Assembly (NCBI GenBank): GCA_958298945.1
Contig: OY282607.1
Location: forward strand, 34,629,000-34,692,999
Source: Atherix ibis
Lineage: Eukaryota > Arthropoda > Insecta > Diptera > Athericidae
Length of the DNA stretch: 64,000 bases
Direction: 5' to 3'
The translations under genes and the position numbers were made by a program. Under the pieces are notes generated by a model that had not been told where the DNA came from, ran no database searches, and saw only the letters and a list, made by a program, of their open reading frames with translations. Shown piece by piece: positions 46,911-60,149 of the stretch (its first letter is position 1; the number at the start of each line of letters is the position of its first letter).

Positions 46911-49900
46911 TTTGATCAATTTTAGAAGTTTAAAATAAACATTCCAACCGTGAGTATAATATTTTGCCGTTGGTAGACGTAGTTTTGATAGCTTTATTCA
47001 TGCCTAAGATTATTTAAAATTTTCGTAGTAACAATTCAATGCAAAAAGGCTTCCTTTTTTGTTGTCCGAGAAGAAAAATCTCTCAATATCTTTCTTCTTC
47101 AATTGATATAGGACCCAAATAGCAATGCAATTTAGAAAAAACCCTTTCTTTCTTCCATAACCAAATTCTCTCGATATATTGGAATCAATTTTACTACTCT
47201 CATTATATGCAAACGTTTATCGTCAGTTGATCTATCAATATGCCTTTAAATTGTCGATACCATATTTTACATATTCCATTCGATAAAGCATGATCATCGT
47301 AAATTTTAATAAAGTATCACTTCCCGCAAATACTGCTTTCTTGAAATAAATGTTGACATTTTCAATGTCTAAATAAAAATTGTCCTTTACGATGCAAACG
47401 AATTACAGCTACTAAATTAGAAATTAAATTAGCAGCGTCTTTTTAAGAAAAATGTTTCATACTATACGTCAAAAAAATATGTATTCAAAAAAAATTACAT
47501 GGAAAACATTTGAAGTAATTCAAAAATAATGACTAAAAAAATAAAGGCACATCCTCTTATTATGTATAGGTATTCTACCTTAGTATAAATAAAAATTTAG
47601 TTTCGAATGGGAAGCCAGATTTATATCTGATATACTTCATAAGGCATTTTTCTAAACCCTCCTTATAGATTACGATGTAACCATTTAAATATATTTCCTC
47701 ATACATATATGTATCAGTTCTATAGTATAAATCTTTTGAGTATCAATTGTGTATGCAAGGAAATCTTATATAAACATACATCCTTCCTAACGAAATCATT
47801 CTCAGAAATGGAGAACGGATAAACTTTGTTATTGATAACGAATCACAATCGAAAAAGAAAAAAAAATGAAATATTTAAAGATATACTTTTATGAACGAAT
47901 GTAGAATATTGTAAATTTTAAAAAGCCTAATAATCGATACATTTTGTAAAATTTTACAGAAAAAAAACGTTTAATTTTTTTTTATCTAAATTTGTATTTT
48001 GTTCACTTTTCAAATGCCAAGAGAAAAATTTACATGTACATCGCAGCAGGACGTTCTCTTATATTGCAAAATTCCGATAGTGCAAAAATACTTTCATTAT
48101 TAAAATATATCCCGTAGAGTGAGTAAATTATATTTTTGTATTATAAGTATTATAAAAATAAATTATCTTCATAAAAGAATATAATAAAAATGAATTATTG
48201 CTATCTTCAATAGGCCTAACCAAGGTAATATTAAAAGAAATAAATCAATATAGGCAATTTTATATTAATCTGTCAATATGTGCATGTATATTATATTTAT
48301 ATAAATGATAAAAATGAAAAAGGACACATTAAAATATAATTTTTTTTATTCAGCTTCTGTATTTAAATAATTGAAGTTTTATTTTATAATAAAACAAAAT
48401 CTATGCTTTTAAATTTAATCAACGTTAGATGGATCGGACTTCTTTTAGATATCAAATTATAGTGGCATTCACTAAGGATGGTCGTTTTTTTCTGTAAATA
48501 CAATTTTTTTTATTTTTTATTATCAACAAAAGTTATTATTACTAAATTATATTAATAATTATTACACAGACAACATTTTAAGCGATGTCTATCGATAAGG
48601 TAAATTTTTTTCACATTTCAATTAAGGTCAGCAACTAAATATGACTGTAAATCAAAAATCCGAAATTTTTATTACACATCAAATTATATCGGTATTCACA
48701 TATGACTAAAAATTGAAGTTGCAATCTGACTTTGAATCCGAAATGCCTGTTACACGTCAATTAAAGCATACAATAAATATCCAAAATATTAGAAAATAAT
48801 CTAGATTTATTTTGTTGGGCTTTGAAATAGGTTCTATTCGTAAGAATAGATTGATACCAAACAATTAACCTAATTTTCAAAATACTTTTTGATATCGCCT
48901 TCAGTTCTTTCTGCGAATTCTATTTTATGGCTTTAACCAAAAACGTTTTCTACGAAGTGGAAATTTCAATTTGGAAAATAGAAAAAAATTACAAATAGCA
49001 ATTTTGGATCAATATGATTATTGATTGACGATATTGCTTGAGTTTTTTGCAAAAAAAATCATGTAAAATGATTGACGATATTGTCTGAGTTTTTTGCTAA
49101 GAAAATCGTATAAAATGTTAGAGTTCATTATCTTAATATAAAATCGAAGAATTTTTCTGCTACAAATCTATAATATTCTGAAAAAACAATCTTTCTCAGT
49201 CGTACTGTTGTTTCTCATAACGCTTAGATGATATTATTTGTTGACGGTTTATCTGTCCGATGAAATTTTCCAGTGAATAATCAACAAAAACAGTTAATAA
49301 TAGTTTAATTTTCGAGCGACTTTGACGTAGTTTTTTTTGTTTTCGCCTCGTTATGGAAACGTCATTCCAAAGCTTATTAACTAGCTTGAATGCCAAAATA
49401 ATAAGCGCACATTTAAAATTATGTGTTTTATCAAAAGATGAGTACAAATTGCTCGTTAACATATTTGCAATGCGTATTTTTAGGGAAAAATTTCAGCTCC
49501 TTTGACACAATCGGTTTTGGGACACATTTCATGCCCAAAGCATAAACTTAAATAGTGATCATAGCTTGAGAGACATGTCCAGATCCTGACCCATATCTGT
49601 TAAGCTGGAATTCTAATTTTTCATTGCCTTTACTTCCTCAAAATAACCATCCTGAAATTCTTGTACTTTTTTAAAGAATTTTTTTCTAATCTACGATGCC
49701 AATCTTTTCGATATAGCTGACCCTAGATTTGAGATAAAGTCTTAGTTGAAGAAAAATTTCGGAGCACATTTGACATTGTTTAATCCAGCCAAAACTCTGC
49801 ATGATAATAAGATACCAACTAAACAGCAAAAACTTATTTTTAAATATTTTTTGCGAGCTTTTTAAATAACTTATTCCAGAATACATACATATATGATTTA

Positions 49901-52080
49901 ATTATATTTTATTTTTAAAAATATTCAATTTTAATCCATTTATTATTATAAACTTATGCTGTGGTAATATTTGTATTTCAATAATTCAAAAAAAAAAACC
50001 GAAATAGTGAACACATCATTTAATTGAGCCAATAAATTATCAGAAGCAATCCTATAAAAAAAATGAAAATGAAATCGCATGTCAATAATTTTGGTCGGAT
50101 AAGCGAAACCATAAAAAATATTGACTAGATAAATATTCCATGAATACAGATGAAAAAAAAAATTATCCAATATTGTATGATGCTCCCAAGTGCATATTTG
50201 ATAATATAAATAGCTCCTGAAAAATATTTTTTTAAGGCTAGTTGATAGCATGAAAAAATCCTATACAAAACAGAGTATAAATCACAAACGTTGATACCAA
50301 TAATCACGATCCGATTGTCATCCAACATGAAAGTATGCGAATGCTCGTAGTATACATTAAACGAATGGCCGATTGATGTCTAACTTCTCTTACCAGAACC
50401 ATGTTGATGATGACTGGTGATGAATGATTTCGGCTCTAATAATTCATAACCAAAAACTATGACTTGGAGTTGATAATATAACAACAACAAAATATCTTCT
50501 AATACGAGTATATAAAAAAAATACTGGAAGAAATATACAATTTGACAGGGAAAGAAGGTTTTATCCCGATAACAATGGAACACATCTAATATTTGATATT
50601 TTTCATGAAATTGTACTCGTTCTGCTCTGACATCGAACTGTCATACAAAAATACAATATAGTACATATCTGTAGGCAGTAGGTAGACACTAAATCACTCT
50701 TCATATTTTTATTGTTTTTTTTTTTGGAGTTACTAAAATGCGTATTAAATCGAAACAATAATATTCTACAAAAATAAAAACAAGGACTAGAAAAAGGTTA
50801 CAATCGTAGACGGTGATGCACGAGAGAAGGATTCAAGATCATTTAAGCAAACAAATCAAATTTGTTAATGTTTAATACAATACTTCTCTATCTATGAATG
50901 TATAGAAAAATTCTATCAAAACAAGAAAATAAACAAACAAAAAACAATTTTATGTCATTATTGAAAATTATATAAGAAAATATATACAAACGTACATTGA
51001 AAAGAGCTTTAATTAGGATTTTAGTTTCTATGTATATTCATGTATTTATGAAAAATGCTTTTAGAATTTTGAACACAATATACAATAAATTATTTTTTTC
51101 AAAAAATTTTTGCTTACATATAAAATTTAAGAGTTCTTGTTTAATATTTCGCTATACAATTAAAAAGTATTCTACTCAAATTCACTTCAAACAATTCCAA
51201 AATACTCTTACATAAGAAGTTCAAATTCTATTTTATCTGCATGTATTTTTACTTAAATTTCCATGAAGTGTTGATTTTTGTTTTGACAATAGAGGAGGAA
51301 GAGAAAGGTTGTAATTTCATTAAAAATAGAAATTCAATTACTAATTAGCATTCTCTTCAAAAATATGTTGACATGAACATGAGCATAAGGAATAAGGCTC
51401 TATTGATTTGAATTTATCAACAAACAACTAAAAGGAATTAAGCTAAGAAAATATTTCTGTATAAATAGTTGTAAGGAATTTTTAATTGCCTTGGTTATGA
51501 TGAAATTAATAGCCATAAGGGCTAATATCAAATTTAATGCTCAGATGGGCAGCTGATGGCCATGCAGCCATTTTTGAACCATTCAAAATTAGATTGTAAT
51601 CGAATGTACTTTAATAAACACTAACCAATTGAGAAACTCAATATCTTAACATTTTTATGTATGTATCCGACCACAATATTTAAAAAAAAAAATTAAGCTA
51701 AAAAAGAACTGCCAGATTTGTCAAAAAAAAAATTCTTTTCCATCAATACAACGCCCAACACAAACATTGGCAATTGTTGCAGCAAATTTATGAGACCAAT
51801 ATGATAAGTAATTGGCTAATGCAAAAATATAGCTGATATCAGTAAAATAATATTTTTCGTTATATAACTTGACCTTAAAAAGATACCATAAAAAATTTTA
51901 TTAATATCTGTTCATTGGTTTGGTTTTGACAGCCATCGAAAGCATATAAGTTTTTGGGTTTTTTATTAATATGGAATAAAGTTATTAATAAAAATAATTT
52001 TTTTTCGGAAAAAATAATACTCTAAGCTAAAACCAAGCTTCAAAAGTATTAAAAAGACTTCTTACTATTGTATATGGTAG
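46911..52080. other. AT-rich stretch, nothing recognised
   Basis: Five kilobases of AT-rich DNA with scattered short frames (for example 49196-49462, 49946-50251 and 50380-50583, all minus). They have low-complexity translations and no known motif. A small tandem repeat is listed separately. No element ends or RNA genes are seen. Confidence 0.5.
49023..49117. repeat. 47-bp tandem repeat, two copies
   Basis: GATTGACGATATTG occurs at 49023 and again at 49070. It is followed each time by a TGAGTTTTTTGC block and an AAAATC..TAAAATG block, with a few differences. No function suggested. Confidence 0.8.
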
Positions 52081-52084
52081 AATG

Positions 52085-52925
52085 ATACAGAAATTGTTTA
52101 CGGTGACGTTGAGCGCCCAGAAAGTCCAATTTAGGTTATGTTCAATGAAATTATTAATAAAATTCATAATATGGTTTTAAAAGACCAACACCTGAAAATG
52201 TATACGATAACTGACATAGTAAATATTTCAAAAACACGTGTAGTCAATGTCTCTTATATGAAATTTTGGGTATGAGAAAGCTATCGGCAAGATGGCTGAT
52301 AGTTGACCAAAAACGTATTCGTATAACGACTTCAATAGTGTGTTTGGATATTTTAAAGTATAATCCAAATAAATTTTTTTATCAAATATATGTATAGATT
52401 CACTATTACACACTAGAAACCCAAGTCCAGTCAAAACAATGGACTTTTACTAGCAAACGTGCACCAAAGAAGACAAAAGTGTTTTTTTTGCCAAAAAGAT
52501 TATGGCTAGTTTTTTGAGACAGAAACGCACATGATTTCATCTTGACTGTCTAACTTAAAAAAGAAAAGACGATAACAGGACAGTATTATTAAGCCGGTTT
52601 AATAATGAAATAAAGACAAAACATCCAAATTTGGTGAATAAAAATATTCTCTTTCATCAAAAAAATGCACGCTTGTACACTTATATCATCGCCATGGCAA
52701 AACTCCATGAGTAAGAATACGAATTGCTTCCGCATCCATCATATTCGCAAGATTAAGCCCATATGATTATTTTCTATTTGCGAATATGAAAATACTTTGG
52801 CGGAAAAAGATTTGGCTCAAACGATGAGGTGATTGCTGAAAAAGACGCTAATTTTGAATGGTTAAATGTATCATATTTTTTAGATGGGGAAGTGCTATCT
52901 AAAATATTAGTCTATATTTAAGTCA
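52085..52925 (+). pseudogene. Old irritans-type mariner transposase remnant
   Basis: The plus strand gives GDVERPESPI, then NEIINKIHNMVLKDQHLKMY and TITDIVNISKTRVVN (second DNA-binding motif). Next come SYRQDG (ARWVPRLL region) and VQSKQWTFTSKRAPKKTKVF-like pieces with breaks. The second-Asp motif reads FHQKNARLYT (Asp to Lys), and the third-Asp region reads HPSYSQD-like, then YDYFLFANMKILWRKKIWLK and FWMVKCIIFFRWG with frame breaks. Many stops are present. It is more diverged from the 29.7-kb element than the 35-37 kb copies are, so it is a separate, older lineage within irritans-type mariners. Terminal repeats are not found. Confidence 0.8.
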
Positions 52926-52929
52926 CAAT

Positions 52930-53480
52930 GAAATGAACATTTAAATCACGATTAACTTTGTTATGAACATAGAAGGGAAATTATAGAGGATTTTTGATCC
53001 TCTATAAAGATTTTATATAGATGATTTTTGATTGATAGTATTAGATTCGAGAGAAATTGGAGTGCTTACTAGAACGCAAGATTTCAATACCTAATATTTT
53101 AAATGGTTTTTGATAACATGTTTTAAGTGAAAGTCTTTTTAATCTCGTGTGAGCGTTCCACATAATCAGTTATGTCCAGGTTTAGTTTCAGGTAGCGTAC
53201 TTTGTCTTTTGGTGGAATGATGGGTGGATTTTTGCAAAGATTGAAAACAAAATGAACACACTTTTGCTCCTTTACTCTCAATCACCACCTCGTTAGCAAG
53301 TCTAACAAAATATAAGTTTGAATATGGGATTGTATTGTAAATTACTGGAAGGTGTTTGGCTATTTGAATAGGAAATAAGAATAACAGTATCATCCTCATG
53401 GGTGACTATTACTTAGTTGGTAGGATGTCGTAGGTATAAATACTAAACAGAAGCGGACCAATAATAGTGCTCTGAGTAAT
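52930..53480 (-). pseudogene. Jockey-like LINE, reverse transcriptase to C-terminus, deleted
   Basis: Reading the minus strand from 53480: TIIGPLLFSIYTYDIPTT (LGPLLF block), then THEDDTVILISYSN, the catalytic FADDT box with the Tyr/Phe-Ala replaced. Next is KDKVRYLKLNLDIT (equivalent to KYLGLxLD), then SNFSR, and finally NKVNRDLNVHF, the counterpart of NNLINRDLEVSF in the 60-kb copy. As DNA, AATCACGATTAA and ATGAACATAGAAGGGA are shared with 60401-60440. Large internal pieces are missing. It directly abuts the mariner remnant before it. Confidence 0.8.
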
Positions 53481-56040
53481 AGTCAGTATTAACTAATAAA
53501 AATTCATTTAAGAAAGCAATATTTATTTTCATTTTTATATGACCTTATCAAGCAAAGTTCAAACATTTTAGGAATGTGATAATAATTGAGGCCACCTTTT
53601 ATAAAATTAATTAAAATTAAAATAAATCAAAATATTCGCAAAAGAAACTCTTTTTTTTGTTTCCTAAAGATTTGTACGATATATTCCTTAAAAAAGAGCA
53701 TCGAAACTTCTAAATAATGCACAATTACTTGGAAATTTAACTCTGAGATTTCTTGCCTATTTCGTAGAAAAAGAAAATTAAGAAAAGAACGATGGAATTT
53801 TTCAAATCAATATATTTAATAATGCGTAGGTATTTAAAAATATCTTATTTTCGTATTTTTTTTGTTGCACTACTTTTATTATCATCATGACTGTCGTTAT
53901 CAGCTTTACCATAAAAATTCAATTATTTAAAAAGATTTTCACATACAGACTGTCTCTGGATTACTATGTCTTTCTTCCTTAAATTTAAGGTTATATCGAT
54001 TTACCTTTTTCAAAAGGAGTGAATACACCAAAATAAGCAGTAAAATGCTAAAAAAAATGAACAAACACAAACATTTCAAGCCACACATTATGTAATGGAT
54101 ACAGGTATTGATATCAGAATAGGTATGCTCGTATGCCTATGTTCAATAACATAGATGTGTGTATGACAGGACGCGTGTACCTTTGTAGCTTTTTCTTCAC
54201 GTATAGGGAGGGTACTATTGGTATATTCAAAGCGACAGAAGAAAATCTCCTACTTGAGAATGCAAATCCTTCCGCTTTACAGTAAAGCTGCTTATAAAAG
54301 ATTTTCCATCTTCATGAAAGTTATTCACAATGGTTTGGGTACAGTATGGATGGATAGATATCAGTTTAAAGCAACTGACTAACATCTGTGGCTTAGTTGT
54401 TCATGAAAACAATCTCATCTCAAAATATTGGATGCATTATTATAATACAAGTTTAAATCGTATGTGTCGAGTGTGAAGTTTAAGATTTGCCAATATCTGT
54501 ATTTGAACATTAAAGTCTAACCAATTTTGCGTACCGAATCCAACCGGAAAAGGAAAGGTGCCTGATAACCACCGGTAATCATATAATCTCTGTACTTGCA
54601 CTATTATTGAATATTGTATTGAACATAGGCTACGGGTCTGATAGATTTTATGCTCATAGAACCAAACTGAGTATTTGTACATGTTCATATAAGTGAATAA
54701 TCTCAGCTAATCCCAGCTTCTAGTTTAGCTCGTTTGACACAATATAATTCTCTGATGCATAACAATACCAATGCATGGCCGTGTCTACCTCTAGATATTG
54801 GTTTCAGTTTGTTTTAGGTCAGTATATAGTAACAAAAGTCTGATGCAGTGCTCATTTAGCGACCCATCCTTACAGGCATTAACCTAATCATGAAATACAA
54901 TCGAAAAACATGGGGATGATTTGACAGAATTGTATGCAACAATTCTTGGGAACGACATTCGCTCAATTTGCATAAGATTACATATAATAACATCAACAGG
55001 ATTGATACTGTTAACAAAAACAAAATCCAAAATAGCAATAAAAGCAGAACTATTACTCTACACAAAAGGAAAATATTCCGTAAAATGTGATTAAACTTTT
55101 ATATTATTTATGTTCTTGGCTATGCATATCTGTTCGTATTTAATAAATACAGGAACTATTTCATATCTTTAAAGCTTGGAATATTTCTGTTCCCTATGGA
55201 AGCACACACTTGACTATATGAAGCTGTTCACGATTCCAACCTCCAAGCAACAACAGGCCAAAATGACAAATACTTGAAATAAAAATATGACTCCATTAAT
55301 TTCACTTTGATATTTCATAAAACGGAAATTGATTTCGTCTCCAGGCAGGATAGGACAATTTTGCGGCGCGTGGATAGGTGGAAATGTGACATTCTGATTC
55401 GAAATTATGGTTTAAAAAATTCTTATTTGAAGCTACCATTTTAGAACGCAAAATCAGAGATTATTTACTCTTGAAACTGAAGCAAAAGTAAATAAATGAT
55501 CGCCCAATTACTCTATCTATACACCTTTCAGCCAGTTTTTATATTTTCCTCAGTTCCGTTTATAATAGATATTTAAAAATAATTTGTTTTTTTTAAACCA
55601 AGCCCACAGGTAGGAATTCAATATTGCATTAAATAAAGCAAAAATATATAAAAAAAACACTTACCATCTTTCATTTAGCTTTTTTCCGTTGCGCATTTAA
55701 AAACAGTGAACCGTGATGATAAATACATTTTTAAGTGATTTATTACACTTTCATGTGATGCGTATCAATACTAATATGTTCGTATTGGCAACACATGCAT
55801 CAATAAATTCCCACACTAATTGGTTATTAAAATAACAAGATTTTAACTAACAATCTTTTTTTTTCATTTTAAGTTTTTGTACATTTTTATGAATATAAAA
55901 ATAATAACATTGAAAAGAAATTTAATTTTTCTGTAAATTTTGATAGCATAAAATTAACAAGTTCTGTAAAAGCGTATTGATTCTAGGAAAACTTTTTATA
56001 AAATTTATCAATATTTCTTTGATAAATTTAAAAATGTCTT
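53481..56040. other. No recognised gene
   Basis: AT-rich apart from 54060-54340 and 55180-55400. A TATA-like CTTATAAAAG at 54291-54300 is followed within 40 bp by an ATG that opens only about 50 codons; this is too weak to call a gene. Minus-strand frames at 54440-54688 and 54856-55065 show no known motif. Confidence 0.45.
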
Positions 56041-56810
56041 CGATACTGATTGAAAATTGTTTTATTTTGTACTATCTGTAGACTCCCATGGTAGCTAAGT
56101 GTTTTTAAGGGGAGCTATGGAGATAGACATCATCCTGCTAGATCATTCTCCTCTACCGGGCACAGGTATTTCCGCTTCCACGTCTATGTTCAATGCGTAT
56201 ACCACCACACCCACAAAAAGTTTCAGACGGAGCCACTCCAATAATACCAGCTGTCAATTATTACCGTAACGGTGATCTATTTTTCACAACTAAATCAAGA
56301 ATTGCTGCTGAAAAATTTATGAATGCCATATCAATTGACATTGATGGCACAAAATTGTTTTTTTCCCTACACCCCCTCCCTAAATAAAGTCAAGGGAATA
56401 TTTTTTTGTAAATGGCTTGCTAATCCTTCCGAAGAGGAAATTATCAGCAACTTTACACCCGCGATGGCATCCGATCGTTCACAGGTATAGTCGTCTTTCC
56501 TTCGACAATAAATATATTGTTTCACAATTTAGATGTGAAAAATTACTACCCCAACCCGATGAGATTTTTGGTGTCCCTAAATTTGGATGTACACTTTTGG
56601 TGTCCAAAACCTATTTAATGACGAGATCTTGGTTGTGGATAAACTAAAGCTTAATAGGCTGCGATGGGCTGGACATTTAATCCGTATGGATGAGTAAGAT
56701 TTATGGTCTCAAAAAAAAAGAGGTAGGCCCTGCCCTCGGTTGAGCGACAACCTTAGTCAGGACCGGGCTCCCGGTTGTCGCACCGTTGATAATGATGAGT
56801 TTATAAAATT
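56041..56810 (+). pseudogene. LINE remnant: ORF1-like piece joined to ORF2 C-terminus
   Basis: The first part (56190-56460) reads TPIIPAVNYYRNGDLFFTTK, then SRIAAEKFMNA and IDIDGTKL. Then in another frame it reads KVKGIFFCKWLANPSEEEII, resembling the RNA-binding ORF1 (Gag-like) segment of LINEs in which a 'LNxxKGIIxxxxLxxxSEEEI' block is typical. The second part (56617-56740) reads VDKLKLNRLRWAGHLIRMDE and KKRGRPCPR, the very common C-terminal RLRWxGHVxRM..RRGRPxxRW signature of LINE ORF2 proteins. The reverse transcriptase that should lie between them is missing. Whether both parts come from one element is uncertain. Confidence 0.5.
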
Positions 56811-58979
56811 ATATAAAACATAAAGATAGAAATTCAATTTTTTTTCATAACTTTATTAAAAACGTTATTTTCTCAGTGTTGTCCACAATAATTTTTATCA
56901 AAATAAATATTTATTCTGATAACAATCTACGAAATTATTGACAAGTAAGTCAATATCAAATGATTATTTATGAGCATATCTTTCAATTACTAAATCATAT
57001 TTGTTGTATACACGCCAAAAATAATTTTTTTTTTGGCATAACATACCCACATGAGTCATACTATTTATTTACTACAATTATTTTAAACTTGTTAAAGAAA
57101 TAGTAAAAAAAAACGCACAGTACAATTGTTGGATTATTATAAAAAGTAAACGATTTTTTTTGATTAGGAACTGATAAAAATTTTTAAAATAAAACTTAAA
57201 ATATCCTTGGAATTATAGTCGTGTGCTTCAAAAAAATCATAATAAGTATTATCAATAAAATAAATAAAATAAAATAATAATATTATCATAATACCATCAA
57301 AATATCTTTTCACTCACTCTATTTACCTAAAACGGTATTTTCTGGTAAATATTCTTTCAAATCAAGATTGTATATTAATAAGAAAAAGCTGCTTTGTGAC
57401 TATTTTGTATTACTTGTAAGATCTTAATCCTCCAGTCAAAAAGTTGGCAATTATTTGATGAAAATAATTGGCAATAAAATCGTTAAAATTAATTAAAAGG
57501 AATAAAAAAACGTATTCTAGAATAAATTAATAAACAAAAATATTAAAAAATTATTCATAATAATTATGTGTATACCATGACATTGTTAAGGAAAACGAGT
57601 GCAAGCATTACAATTGCTCGTATTTCTTTAGTTTCTTCTCCTTCATATGCACGATAGACATCATAGTCATATATACAAATGGAAATTCCTCAGGAAACAT
57701 ATTAAAACCAAATGGGGAAAAATATTGTTACAAAATCAAATGTTTTTTTTTTGACTTGCCAGGACATATTATTAGTAGGAACGGGCTTTGTATAACCATA
57801 AATTCCCACCGAACATACATATTTTCTAGTCTGTATTAACCACCCATTCATCAATCCACGGAGTCTACCTATGAGTATCTATTCATGCATTGTATATTCC
57901 GAAAGAATATAAAATTATGTACAGGACAGAATTATCTGAATAAGGATAAGAGTATGGAGGAGAGTTATTCGAGTGAATAAACCATGGATATGGAAATGGA
58001 GATACGAAAAATTACTACAGAAACATTACTGATATAAAAATAAACATAAAAATTGTATTCCCTAAGGATATGTACAATTGTGGAATAGTGGAATATCGAA
58101 AACAATATACCATTCAAATGGAGACTGGACAAATCTTTATGGAGAACTAACAATCTTACTTTATTGATGTCAAAGAAAAAAATATTGAGAATTGAAAACA
58201 ATCTGCGTTGAGTTGAGCTGAGTTAAGTTCAGTTAAGTTTAGTTGAGAACAACTACAAATGGAATGAAAAACTTTGAAAATGGAGTCTTCTTCTGTTCTT
58301 TTTAAGATGACATCGGATAATGGCAAGAGGACCAACCTAGAAGAATAGGAAACATTGAATTCTTCTAAGATATTCCAAATGGGGATATTCTATGACAGCA
58401 GTAACGTTGAAAAGAAAACAAAGTTTCCCACAAACTATTTCTTTCTTCTCCTACTGATATTTCTATTCAAAGCAATGATGAATTATAGAACACGAATAGT
58501 TTGTAGGCAGTAAAGGAACTATTATTATTATTAGAAATAAGAAAAGAAACATTTACAAATAAATTGTTTCTTTGGTTCTATTCTATTCATTCCAGTTTTG
58601 TCTAGTAAATTATTTTATTTATGCTGTACTTCTTACAAATATTGAACATTATATGAAAATGTTATCATCAGTTAAGAAGATAAAGATTGCTGGACAAAAT
58701 TAGATTTTTATTCTACTAAATTTGTTCTACTTTATTTTCTTCAATAAAAGTTTATTCTATTTTTATTAAAGTAAAATTTATCAAAGATTTCGAAAAAACC
58801 GAACGACTAAGAAGTTTTTTTTATTATAATTTGCTATAAGATGCCACTCTAAGGAAGTAAATCAGAAAAATTTTCAATATCTGAAATTAGTTTGAGGATA
58901 TTTGAAATAATTCATATATATACTAGACAATATAAGATTATAAGGTGTAGCATAAAATTAATGAGACCAAAAACTTAAA
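56811..58979. other. AT-rich stretch, nothing recognised
   Basis: AT-rich; a 78-codon minus-strand frame (57965-58201) is Phe/Ile/Ser-rich with no known motif. One degenerate pentanucleotide repeat is listed separately. Confidence 0.55.
58207..58246. repeat. Degenerate GTTGA pentanucleotide repeat
   Basis: Eight consecutive 5-bp units: GTTGA GTTGA GCTGA GTTAA, then GTTCA GTTAA GTTTA GTTGA. A decayed microsatellite. Confidence 0.9.
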
Positions 58980-59500
58980 ATGTACCTCCTTTCCCCTAAA
59001 ATTAGTTCCCTTGGACAGTAAGACATTCAACTGTTCTTAGCAGCTCTGTAAGACTTCAAAATGAATCGCCTTTAATTTCTCAATTCTTCTTATTTCGATA
59101 TTATCGATAGTATCAAGATAACGGTGTTTCAAGTGGTTGATCAGGTAAAATGAGGAGCTTTGGAATAACAGAAATCTATTTTTTCAACATGATGCTGATG
59201 GCCGTTATCCGATCTGACTCAAAACATCCTTTTTCTCAGTTTTCCAAAAACATGTATTGTTAATCGAAAGTCATGATTTGTTCCACATTTTCATCAGCTT
59301 TCGATGCTGAAAGCTATTCTGAGCAAAGTTTATCTTCCACTGCTTTTCGGCCCTCCAAAAATGCTTAGTGTCATCGAGAAATTTATGCTCTTGATAAGGA
59401 ACGTTTTTCTAAGGTCCAAAATTGCGGATTCATCAAGCTTATTTGCCCCAAATTTCGCTACTTCATTTTTCGTAATCCATTTTGCGCAGTAGAATTATAT
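58980..59500 (-). pseudogene. Decayed SETMAR-like mariner, N-terminal part (copy F)
   Basis: From 59482 the minus strand begins ATGGATTACGAAAAATGA, DNA shared with copies B and D, which probably marks the transposase start. It continues through EKQWKINFAQN to a segment reading ADENVEQIMTFD (linker region, as in ENVxxI of relatives). DNA similar to copy A follows (GTCAGATCGGATAA). Stops are frequent; no catalytic motifs can be read with confidence. The plus-strand frame 59304-59492 is a shadow. Confidence 0.5.
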
Positions 59501-59559
59501 AGCTACATTTGAGTTAACTGGTTTGGTGAATAAATTTGAGTTTACTGGTTTAGTGCAAA

Positions 59560-60130
59560 ACATACCAACAAAAACAATTGCTCGTACAGGTTAGTGAAAG
59601 TGTAACAGAAAATCCAGTTTTATTGGTTTCACGACGTGCTCAATAATTGGACCTGTTCATAATGATCACAAGCTGAACTTTTCGCAAGGATTTGGCTCGT
59701 AAACCTTTCAAGATCTAATTAATGCAAGACGATCATTTTTAACGTCAAAATTTTGATCTGACAACTATGTTAACAAGCAAAATGGGCATCTTTGGGCTGG
59801 TGAAAATCTACAGCAGTTATTGCTACAGTTTCTGTCAATGAAGTGCACTACAGAGACATGATAACCAATTTTTTATGGTATATTTTTTATGAAATGGATA
59901 TCGACGACTTGTGCTGTCAATAGGACGGTAGTACGTGCTACACAATCAATTTATTGAAAACCTAATTCAATGAATATCTAAATTTGCGAAGAGGTCAATT
60001 GGCACCACGATCATGCCATTTAACGGCCGTTAGACTTCTTCTTGTGGGCTATATGAAAGCTAAGGCTTACGAGAATACCTCACCCACAATTCAAAAGTTT
60101 TTTTTACATTTTTACAGATATCTGCAACTA
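59560..60130 (+). pseudogene. DD41D (rosa-type) mariner transposase, broken
   Basis: The plus strand reads ENPVLLVSRRAQ and RKDLARKPFKI (DNA-binding domain, compare RRSQQLGLS and LHPYKVQL). After a deletion it reads ATVSVNEVHYRDMITNFLW and EMDIDDLCCQ*DGSTCYT, which holds the second catalytic Asp in the QQDGATCHT motif with one Gln now a stop. Next are LLKT*FNEYLNLRRG, the frame-shifted LAPRSCHLTAVRLLLVGYMK (third Asp region, TPLDFFLWGYMK in another frame) and KAYENTSPTIQKF. It is the same family as 14903-15784 but a different, more complete and equally dead copy. The terminal repeats are not found. Confidence 0.78.
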
Positions 60131-60149
60131 CACTAAAGTAACAAGTAGA

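Noticed and set aside
54001..54030. TTTTTCAAAAGGAGTGA resembling the DD41D terminal repeat
   Set aside because: Only about 13 bases agree; there is no partner repeat, TA duplication or transposase nearby.
54287..54490. TATA-like box followed by a short ATG frame
   Set aside because: The frame is only about 50 codons with no motif, and TATAAAAG is expected by chance in DNA this AT-rich.
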